From assembly GCA_021205715.1 (NCBI GenBank), contig JAJPXA010000035.1, positions 1-7,914 on the forward strand: a stretch of DNA of 7,914 nt, read 5' to 3'. The notes under the pieces are model-generated. The model saw only the letters and a list, made by a program, of their open reading frames with translations. It was not told where the DNA came from and did no database searches. A program made the position numbers and the translations under genes. Positions within the stretch are counted from its first letter, which is position 1. Every line of letters starts with the position of its first letter. Shown here in pieces: positions 1 through 5,771 of this stretch. This stretch comes from Bacillota bacterium (lineage in GTDB: Bacteria > Bacillota > Clostridia > UBA1381).

Positions 1-550
1 GTTTCATAAACTTCAGGTTTCGGCACAGGTAATCGATGCCCGATATAACCGTAAACGCAACCGTTACCCACAGTAAAATCTCGATTATGATATTCGCCTT
101 GCCGCTGTTGGGCACTGCCGCCGTCAGGATAATTGTTATGATTATCGCTATCATCTGCGCGACTGTTTTCAGCTTGCCCCAGATATTCGCGGCGATAACC
201 TCGCCCTCGCCCACGGCGACGAGCCTTACGCCCGCTACCATAAACTCGCGCGTCATTATTATCATAAGCGCTATCGTTCCTCCGACCGCGTTGTATGTGC
301 CGTTCCCTAAAAACACCAAAACTGCCGCCGTGGTTAAAATCTTATCGGCAAGCGGGGCGGCGAATTTGCCGAAGGTGGTTATTTGATTTCTTGACCTCGC
401 GATATATCCGTCAAGCATATCCGTAAGCGATGCCAAAACAAACACTCCCAGCGCCGCCCATTTGCAGGCGGTGTTGTCAATCATCAAGAGCGCCATAAAC
501 ACCGGCACCAAAACTACCCTGAAAAGAGTCAATTTGTTAGCTGTATTCAT
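1..550 (-). CDS. pgsA: CDP-diacylglycerol--glycerol-3-phosphate 3-phosphatidyltransferase (partial, C-terminus off the left edge)
   Basis: PgsA is the membrane enzyme that joins CDP-diacylglycerol and glycerol 3-phosphate to make phosphatidylglycerophosphate, the committed step to phosphatidylglycerol and cardiolipin. The window holds 183 residues; family members are usually about 180-195, so only a few residues and the stop are missing. The N-terminus (NKLTLFRV, residues 5-12) and the CDP-alcohol phosphotransferase motif (D44, D47, G48, A51, R52, G61, D69) identify the family, and several hydrophobic helices follow. The motif's third aspartate is alanine (A65, codon 356-358), see findings. 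The ATG at 550 is chosen because AAGGAGG lies at 561-567, 10 bases upstream; an ATG at 557 opens only six codons before a stop. It starts 18 bp after the rimO stop and is the last visible gene of the operon. Family assignment is firm; activity is less certain because of A65. Confidence 0.93.
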   Translation of the reverse strand, partial: MNTANKLTLFRVVLVPVFMALLMIDNTACKWAALGVFVLASLTDMLDGYIARSRNQITTFGKFAAPLADKILTTAAVLVFLGNGTYNAVGGTIALMIIMTREFMVAGVRLVAVGEGEVIAANIWGKLKTVAQMIAIIITIILTAAVPNSGKANIIIEILLWVTVAFTVISGIDYLCRNLKFMK

Positions 551-568
551 CTGCCATATTCCTCCTTA

Positions 569-1894
569 CTATATTCTCTCGCCCGTTAAATCGTACTCGT
601 CCGCGTCCAATATTTTTACGTTTATAATATCGCCCGCGTTCACCTCGTCCTCGGACGCGAAATACACAAGTCCGTCGACATCGATACTGTCGGCGCGGGA
701 GCGCCCGAAAAACAAAAAATCCTCCTCGCTGTAGCCCTCGGCTATCACCTCGGTCACGGTTCCGATTTTTTCCTTGTTCTTTTTCAGGCTTATTCCCTGC
801 TGAAGCGTCATAATTTTGTCAAGCCGCTCCTGTTTTATCTCCTCCGGAATCTGATTTTCAAAATTCGCCGCCGGAGTGTCCTCCTCCTGCGAGTAGGCGA
901 AAACGCCCAATCGGTCGAATTCCGTTTCCTTTACGAAGTCGTAAAGCTCGTTGAAATCCTCCTCCGTTTCGCCCGGAAATCCGACTATGACCGACGTTCT
1001 TATCGTGCAGTCGGGCATCGCGGCGCGCAGCTTCGCTATGCGCTCGCGCATATCCGCTTTCGTCGTGCGGCGCGCCATTCGGCGGAGAATTTTATCGCTC
1101 GCGTGCTGAATGGGCATATCTATGTACGAGCATATTTTGTCATTTTCAGCCATTACGTCAATCAGCTCATCCGTCACCGCTTCGGCATAGAAATAATGCA
1201 CCCTTATCCATTCAATTCCTTCAATTTTCACAAGCTCGCGGAGCAGTCTGTCAAGCGACGGCTTACCGTATAAATCCTTGCCGTAGCGGCTTGTGTCCTG
1301 CGCTATCAAAATAAGCTCCTTAACTCCCGCCGCGGCAAGCTTTCCCGCCTCGCGTACAATCTCGCTTATTTCGCGGCTTCTGAAGTGTCCGCGTATCATA
1401 GGTATCGCGCAGTATGTGCAGTTGTTGTCGCATCCGTCGGCGATTTTTAAATACGCCACATACGGCGGCGTGCTTAAAACCCGCGGCAGACGCTCCTCTA
1501 TATTCCTGTTCTGATGTCCGTATTCGACTATGTGCCCGCCGTTTAAGGCCGCCTTTATCGTTTCGGCAATCTTGTCGTAATCGCCGGTACCCAATATCGC
1601 ATCAACCTCCGGCAACTCGATTAAAATCTCGTCCGCATACCGCTCGGCAAGACAGCCGGTCGCGATTAAGAGCCTGCATTTGCCGTTTTTGTATTCAGCC
1701 ATTTCGAGAATGGCGTTTATCGATTCCTGCTTTGCCGATTCGATAAAGCCGCAGGTGTTTACTATTATAACCTCCGCCTCGTTCGGGTCGGATACGATAG
1801 AATATCCGTCCTCCGCAAGGATTCCCAGCATTATCTCGCCGTCCGTTTGATTTTTTGCGCATCCCAACGACACCAACGCTATATTACAGCTCAT
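569..1894 (-). CDS. rimO: Ribosomal protein S12 methylthiotransferase RimO
   Basis: RimO is a radical-SAM enzyme that adds a methylthio group to a conserved aspartate of ribosomal protein S12. The 441-residue length is normal. The N-terminal UPF0004 domain has the three cysteines for the auxiliary Fe-S cluster (C12 in LGCAKN, C48 in NTCGF, C81 in TGCLAE). The radical-SAM cluster motif CxxxCxxC is at C155, C159 and C162, followed by IRGHFRSR. The stretches HYFYAEAVTDELI and IDMPIQHASDKILRRM favour RimO over the tRNA enzymes MiaB and MtaB. A TRAM domain occupies roughly residues 372-438. The ATG at 1894 has GAGAGGAG at 1901-1908 with six bases between AGGAG and the start; a TTG one codon earlier sits too close. 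The start overlaps the end of recX by 11 bp, so translation is probably coupled. The usual NQVDSE near the N-terminus reads NQTDGE here. Confidence 0.96.
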   Translation of the reverse strand: MSCNIALVSLGCAKNQTDGEIMLGILAEDGYSIVSDPNEAEVIIVNTCGFIESAKQESINAILEMAEYKNGKCRLLIATGCLAERYADEILIELPEVDAILGTGDYDKIAETIKAALNGGHIVEYGHQNRNIEERLPRVLSTPPYVAYLKIADGCDNNCTYCAIPMIRGHFRSREISEIVREAGKLAAAGVKELILIAQDTSRYGKDLYGKPSLDRLLRELVKIEGIEWIRVHYFYAEAVTDELIDVMAENDKICSYIDMPIQHASDKILRRMARRTTKADMRERIAKLRAAMPDCTIRTSVIVGFPGETEEDFNELYDFVKETEFDRLGVFAYSQEEDTPAANFENQIPEEIKQERLDKIMTLQQGISLKKNKEKIGTVTEVIAEGYSEEDFLFFGRSRADSIDVDGLVYFASEDEVNAGDIINVKILDADEYDLTGERI

Positions 1895-2369
1895 CAAATT
1901 CTCCTCTCGCCCGCTCCGCGCATTTCTTTATTTCCGAAACGCCGTAGCCTCTGTATATGAAATATCTGATACATTTATCGATATTTTTTTGTTCAAAATC
2001 ACCGCCGAGCTTTTTTTTCACAAGCGCGTAAAGCTCTTCCTCGTCGTCCTCCGTTTCCGCGAGGACGGCGTCCGTAATCTCGGACGATATGCCCTTTGAA
2101 TACAACTCCTGCGCTATGCGCCTTTTGCCGTATTTCTTGAGATTCTTTAAATCGCACGCCTTCCGCCGCGCGTATTCCGCGTCGTTTACGAAGCCGTATT
2201 CACGGCAAAAATCCAGCGCCCTTTCTATATCCTCGCTTTGCGCGCCGGCGCGTTTGAGCTTATCCTTCAGCTCTCGCTCGCTGTGTGCGCGAAACTCCAA
2301 AAGGCGGAGCGCCTTTTCCTTTGTTTCCTCGTAATTAAGCGTCTTCTTTGAAATATCCGAATAACTCAC
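1884..2369 (-). CDS. recX: Regulatory protein RecX
   Basis: RecX binds RecA filaments and modulates recombination and the SOS response in the cytoplasm. The 161-residue product is short and helical, made of repeated three-helix units. The most typical part is the core around residues 60-95 (FVNDAEYARR, then KKYGKRRIAQELYSKGIS); the earlier stretch LEFRAHSERELKDKLKRAG is the usual first repeat. The length resembles the short proteobacterial form, and the N-terminal beta-rich extension of longer Bacillus RecX is absent. The likely start is GTG at 2367-2369, inside the end of the HD gene and overlapping it by 35 bp in another frame. No ATG follows in frame near the N-terminus, and the ribosome binding site is weak (AGGCGG about ten bases upstream), so translation may depend on the upstream gene. 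It overlaps rimO by 11 bp. The family call is good; the exact start is uncertain. Confidence 0.9.
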   Translation of the reverse strand: MSYSDISKKTLNYEETKEKALRLLEFRAHSERELKDKLKRAGAQSEDIERALDFCREYGFVNDAEYARRKACDLKNLKKYGKRRIAQELYSKGISSEITDAVLAETEDDEEELYALVKKKLGGDFEQKNIDKCIRYFIYRGYGVSEIKKCAERARGEFDEL

Positions 2370-3528
2370 CGAAATTTATACCGCCTATCACTTTATTTTT
2401 ATATTCGCCGCTCAAATTGTTATAACCCGAAACAATCTGCTCCGACTTTACGCCGTAGGAGATTGACATATACGCCTCGATATACGCCGACAGGCGGTCG
2501 CAGCAGCGCACTATCTGACCGTCAAGCGGATCGTACTCGTCGAAATTGTATTTTTCGTTTATCAAATCCGAGGTTACGTCCTTTATTTCGCCGTTTTCAA
2601 TAATTTTCGACGCGAACTCGTTTTCCGTGTAATATCGGATTTTGCCGTGCCACTCCTCCGGCAGAAGCGGATATATAACCTCATCCATCTGCTCCGCCTC
2701 AATGCCGCTTATAATAGCGCCAAGTCCGCTTACCGAGGATTTTACGGGCGATACTATATCGCGCGTCAAGCTTTCGGCAAGGTCGTGAAACAGACCGCTG
2801 AAGAAGCTGTTTTCCCGCCTTTTTCGGCACGGCTCGTCAAGCTCCAGCACCGAAAAATACGACAATATCGCGACAACCAGCATATGCCCCATAACAAACG
2901 TGTTCGGGAGCCGCACCGCCTTTGACCAGCGCTGCTGATAGCGGAGCTTGCCGATTATCGACATAAAGCGATTCAAATACGAACTTCCGGTAAAATAGCG
3001 GTAACCGCTGAAATTATCGCAGGACGCAAGCCCCTTTGCCATATCCTCTTTCACCTGCTCGATGCCGTAGGTCTGCTGATTTAGGGGATATATCACGCGA
3101 AATTCCCAATCGCTCGCCAAATAATGCGCGGCTTTTAATATCCGCTTTTCCAAATCGGCGTAATCCGGCTCGCCGTAATAGCGGCACATCCGCTCGTAAA
3201 AGCCGCCGCCGATTTTAGTTAAATCGTCCTTGAGGGTGTCAAGCACCCACGCGTTTATTTGATCCCCTTTTTCCTTTACCAGCTTATGGTAAATCGGCGG
3301 CTTTATGTCGGTTAAGATTATGCGGTGGAAAAACTCGAATATTCCGCCCTCGATGAGCTTTATATTGTCGACTCCGCCGCCCTCGCATTTCGACAAAACA
3401 TAGGCGTATATCATCTTATGCGCCTGCTTGTCAAGCTCGGTAAATCCCGTCCACGGACGGATATGGTCGTTCCAGCGGTTTATCGATGCCGCGTCATACA
3501 TTAAAGAAATCAAAGCCTTTGAAATCAT
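2335..3528 (-). CDS. HD-domain phosphohydrolase, YfbR-like, with a degenerate second HD copy
   Basis: This 397-residue protein is probably a metal-dependent phosphohydrolase of the HD superfamily. The C-terminal half carries a YfbR (5'-deoxynucleotidase)-like signature: RW at 200-201, H215 in VMGHMLVVA, the dyad H248-D249 followed by E252 and RDIVSPVK, and a last aspartate D344 in CCDRLSAYIEA. The N-terminal half seems to repeat the fold: RW at 18-19, H37, FFHR with H68 and R69 where Asp is expected, TDIKPP, and H135 in ILKAAHYLAS where the last Asp is expected. It therefore looks like a tandem duplication with one inactive copy. E. coli YfbR is about 200 residues, so this is twice as long. 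The ATG at 3528 has GGGAGG at 3535-3540 with a six-base spacer. It lies 24 bp after ilvA and overlaps recX by 35 bp. The substrate is unknown; dNMP hydrolysis is inference from YfbR. Confidence 0.8.
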   Translation of the reverse strand: MISKALISLMYDAASINRWNDHIRPWTGFTELDKQAHKMIYAYVLSKCEGGGVDNIKLIEGGIFEFFHRIILTDIKPPIYHKLVKEKGDQINAWVLDTLKDDLTKIGGGFYERMCRYYGEPDYADLEKRILKAAHYLASDWEFRVIYPLNQQTYGIEQVKEDMAKGLASCDNFSGYRYFTGSSYLNRFMSIIGKLRYQQRWSKAVRLPNTFVMGHMLVVAILSYFSVLELDEPCRKRRENSFFSGLFHDLAESLTRDIVSPVKSSVSGLGAIISGIEAEQMDEVIYPLLPEEWHGKIRYYTENEFASKIIENGEIKDVTSDLINEKYNFDEYDPLDGQIVRCCDRLSAYIEAYMSISYGVKSEQIVSGYNNLSGEYKNKVIGGINFGELFGYFKEDA

Positions 3529-3552
3529 AAGCCGCCTCCCGCGAATTTGCGT

Positions 3553-4767
3553 TTATCTGTTTTCCATTACCACGTTATAACCGTTATCCTCAAGCGTTTT
3601 TACAACCCTTCGGCTGTGCTCGCGTCCGCTTACCTCGCAAGCGATATGTATAATAGCCTCGTTCGGGTCAAGGTCGGGCGACATTCTGTCGTACTGAACC
3701 ATAACGATGTTCGCGTTCGCCTCGGAAAGAACGTGCGAAAGACGCTCAAGGCTTCCGGGAACATCCGGCAATGTGGTGGCGAACTTGAATTTTCTCTCAC
3801 GCGACGCAAGACCAAGCTCGATAATTCTATGTATAAAGCTCACGTCGATATTGCCGCCCGACAGGAGGCATACAACCTTTTTGCCCTTTACGTCTATCTT
3901 GTTGTTAAGCACCGCCGCGAGAGTTGTCGCGCCCGCCGGCTCCACAACCTGCTTTGTGCGCTCCAAAAGAAGCAGTATTGCCGCCGATATATCCGCGTCC
4001 GAAACAAGCACAACGTCGTCCGCGTATTTGTTTATAATCTCCATCGTCTTGTCGCCCGGCTCCTTTACCTGGATGCCGTCGGCGATGGTTTTGGCGGTAT
4101 CGGTAGCGATTTTCTTTTTCTGCTTGAACGACTCGTATATCGCCGGAGCGCCCTCGGCCTGCACGCCTATAACCCTTACGCGCGGGTTTATCTGCTTTAC
4201 GCAAGCCGCGACACCCGCAAGAAGTCCGCCGCCGCCGGCGGGAACGATAATCGTATCGACTGTCGGAAGCTCCTCCAAAATTTCTATGCCGAGCGTGCCC
4301 TGACCCGCCATAACCTCGTAATCATCGAACGGATGAAGGAAGGTCGCGCCCTCCTTTTCTTGAATTTCGACCGCCTTTTTCGACGCGTCGTCGAAGCAGT
4401 CGCCGTGAAGAACGACTCTCGCGCCGTAACCCTCCGTCGCCGAAACCTTTGCGATAGGCGCGGCTTTGGGCATTACGATTGTCGCGGGAATGTTGTTTAC
4501 GTGCGACGCATACGCGACGCCCTGCGCGTGATTGCCCGCCGACGACGCCACTACCGACGATACCTCGCCGCGCTCTACAAGCGCGGTAATTTTGTTCGCC
4601 GCGCCGCGTATCTTGAACGAGCCGGTTTTCTGCTGATTTTCATATTTAAAGTAAATCTCGCCGCCGCTCATATTAGAAAAGGTCGTCGACCGTTCGAGCT
4701 TGGTGCGGTGAATTATCGGCGCAAGACGTTTTGCCGCCGCTTCAAAGTCCTTCAGTTCCAATTTCAT
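3553..4767 (-). CDS. ilvA: Threonine ammonia-lyase with C-terminal ACT domain
   Basis: This is a PLP-dependent fold-type II enzyme that deaminates L-threonine to 2-oxobutanoate, either for isoleucine synthesis or for threonine catabolism. With the chosen start the protein has 404 residues. The PLP lysine is K52 in KTGSFKIRGA; SSAGNHAQG (75-83) binds the substrate carboxylate, GGGGL (178-182) binds the cofactor phosphate, and SGGN lies at 303-306. A single ACT domain (about 327-401, starting FKFATTLPDVPGSLERL) replaces the two ACT-like units of E. coli IlvA. This matches the medium-length form common in Clostridia; the ligand that controls it cannot be read from sequence. The ATG at 4767 is preferred because AGGAA (4777-4781) sits nine bases upstream. 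An in-frame ATG at 4776 directly touches that AGGAA and would add three residues. It is the first gene of the operon, behind the promoter at 4815-4843. No T-box or leader attenuator fits the short 5' UTR. Confidence 0.94.
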   Translation of the reverse strand: MKLELKDFEAAAKRLAPIIHRTKLERSTTFSNMSGGEIYFKYENQQKTGSFKIRGAANKITALVERGEVSSVVASSAGNHAQGVAYASHVNNIPATIVMPKAAPIAKVSATEGYGARVVLHGDCFDDASKKAVEIQEKEGATFLHPFDDYEVMAGQGTLGIEILEELPTVDTIIVPAGGGGLLAGVAACVKQINPRVRVIGVQAEGAPAIYESFKQKKKIATDTAKTIADGIQVKEPGDKTMEIINKYADDVVLVSDADISAAILLLLERTKQVVEPAGATTLAAVLNNKIDVKGKKVVCLLSGGNIDVSFIHRIIELGLASRERKFKFATTLPDVPGSLERLSHVLSEANANIVMVQYDRMSPDLDPNEAIIHIACEVSGREHSRRVVKTLEDNGYNVVMENR

Positions 4768-4814
4768 TTGTTTCATTTCCTATCGATAGTTGCACATAGT
4801 TTCTCTAATTTACT

Positions 4815-4843
4815 ATTATATAATATTTTTTTACTTTTTTCAA
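4815..4843 (-). promoter_or_regulatory. Sigma-A type promoter for the ilvA-HD-recX-rimO-pgsA operon
   Basis: Read on the minus strand, TTGAAA (4838-4843) and TATAAT (4815-4820) are separated by exactly 17 bases of A/T-rich sequence. The -10 is a perfect consensus and the -35 matches four of six positions. Transcription would start near 4808, leaving a 5' UTR of about 40 bases before the ilvA start. It lies in the only sizeable gap between the HAD gene and ilvA. No comparable promoter was seen within the downstream gene cluster. Confidence 0.8.
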
Positions 4844-4863
4844 TAGTTATCATTAACTTTATT

Positions 4864-4880
4864 GCGGTTTTTAAAACCGC
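4864..4880. repeat. Short inverted repeat at the end of the HAD gene
   Basis: GCGGTTTT and AAAACCGC flank a single central base, and the repeat overlaps the HAD stop codon (4871-4873). As RNA it could form a six-base-pair stem with a five-base loop. There is no T-run on either side, so it is a poor rho-independent terminator. It may end HAD transcription weakly before the ilvA promoter, or it may have no function. Confidence 0.35.
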
Positions 4881-5689
4881 GCCCGCTCGGCGCGCTGTGA
4901 TTTTTCAATATAGCGCACAATCCACGCTATCGCGCTGTTGTCGCACGAGGGCGCGATAGCGTTCGCGGCGCTCTTTGCGGACGGCTCGGCATTTTCGACC
5001 GCGAAGCCCAAGGCGGCGGTTTCAAGCATATCGATGTCGTTCATATTATCGCCCGCGGCTATCACCTTTTCGGGGGCGATTCCGAGAGTTTCGGCAAGTT
5101 TTTTAAGCGTTTTGCCCTTTGATATGCCGTCCGCCACTATGTCAAAAAATCTGTCGCCGCTTCTTACGGCGTAGCCGCCGTCGTATTGGCGGTAAACCGG
5201 CTCGTACTTGTCCAAAACTTCCTTTTCGCCTATCATAAGCGCCTTAATCCACGGTCTGTCCCAAATCTCGTCGCGCATTTCATACACCGCCGGATAGTTG
5301 CGCTCCTTGAGCCGCGCGGTGTAACGGCATTTCGAATAGACATACGCCACCTCGCCGCTGTATACCTCAAAGCCCAAAAACGGATATTTTTCGTGCATTA
5401 TTCTAAGCGCGCTTTTTCGGCTGTCGTCGATGAATTTCTCGAATAACGTTTCGCCGGTTTCAAAGTTATATATCTTCGCGCCGTTATATAAAATCGCCGG
5501 AGCGTTTGTTTTGAATTTTTCAATATGCTCGCCCGCCGCGCTTACGGAGCGCCCCGTCGCGATTGTGAACCGTCCGCCGTTTTCGATAAAATATTCTATC
5601 GCCGCGCGGTTTTCCTCCGATATATTATGATTGCTGTCCAAAAGTGTTTCGTCCATATCCGAAACAAATAAATATCCGTCAAATTTCAT
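4871..5689 (-). CDS. Cof-type HAD-superfamily phosphatase
   Basis: This is a 272-residue HAD hydrolase of the Cof/YidA group (type IIB cap), cytoplasmic enzymes that dephosphorylate sugar phosphates, flavin-related or other small phosphates. Motif I is DMDETLL, with nucleophile D11 and acid D13. Motif II is TIATGRS (T45), motif III is K192 in DGISKGKTLKKL, and motif IV is GDNMNDIDML (D215, D219). The cap lies roughly between residues 80 and 185. Motif I has Glu where the family usually has Gly (DxDGT), a mild variant. The ATG at 5689 is chosen because GGGAG (5698-5702) is eight bases upstream and the protein then starts just before motif I. An in-frame TTG at 5728 lies inside the upstream terminator. 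The gene sits only 37 bases below that terminator and no clear promoter was found there, so it may depend on read-through. The substrate cannot be predicted. Confidence 0.9.
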   Translation of the reverse strand: MKFDGYLFVSDMDETLLDSNHNISEENRAAIEYFIENGGRFTIATGRSVSAAGEHIEKFKTNAPAILYNGAKIYNFETGETLFEKFIDDSRKSALRIMHEKYPFLGFEVYSGEVAYVYSKCRYTARLKERNYPAVYEMRDEIWDRPWIKALMIGEKEVLDKYEPVYRQYDGGYAVRSGDRFFDIVADGISKGKTLKKLAETLGIAPEKVIAAGDNMNDIDMLETAALGFAVENAEPSAKSAANAIAPSCDNSAIAWIVRYIEKSQRAERARF

Positions 5690-5725
5690 TCTTCTCTCTC
5701 CCGCCGTTAAAATTTTCGCTAACCG

Positions 5726-5758
5726 CAAAAATCCGCCGTTCCTTGGAACGGCGGATTT
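5726..5758 (-). terminator. Rho-independent terminator of the SLH surface protein gene
   Basis: A perfect 14-base inverted repeat (arms 5729-5742 and 5745-5758, arm AAATCCGCCGTTCC) has only two bases in the centre, giving a very stable GC-rich hairpin. On the minus strand it is followed at once by a run of five T (5727-5731). It begins 14 bases after the stop codon of the surface protein gene. The plus-strand side has only three T, so it works mainly for minus-strand transcription. Confidence 0.92.
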
Positions 5759-5771
5759 AACACGTTTTTAA

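Noticed and set aside
3707..4303. A 198-codon open frame on the plus strand opposite ilvA
   Set aside because: Also a mirror of ilvA codon bias; composition rich in Ser, Thr, Ile and Pro with no domain.
4780..4789. Ten-base palindrome CTATCGATAG just upstream of ilvA as a possible operator
   Set aside because: Too short to tell from chance, with no second copy in the window.
4777..4870. A T-box or other riboswitch ahead of ilvA
   Set aside because: The gap is only 94 bases and the promoter leaves about 40 bases of leader, with no specifier loop, T-box sequence or terminator hairpin.
3547..4959. A 470-codon open frame on the plus strand opposite ilvA
   Set aside because: It is antisense to a clear ilvA gene, is very rich in Arg, Tyr and Val in the manner of an antisense shadow, and matches no family I know.
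5645..5659. DMDET in place of DMDGT in HAD motif I as a sign of inactivation
   Set aside because: Both catalytic aspartates are present, the other motifs are intact, and the Gly position is known to vary.
5690..5728. TTG start 13 codons upstream for the HAD gene
   Set aside because: It lies within the terminator hairpin, lacks a ribosome binding site, and the extra residues precede the normal N-terminus just before motif I.
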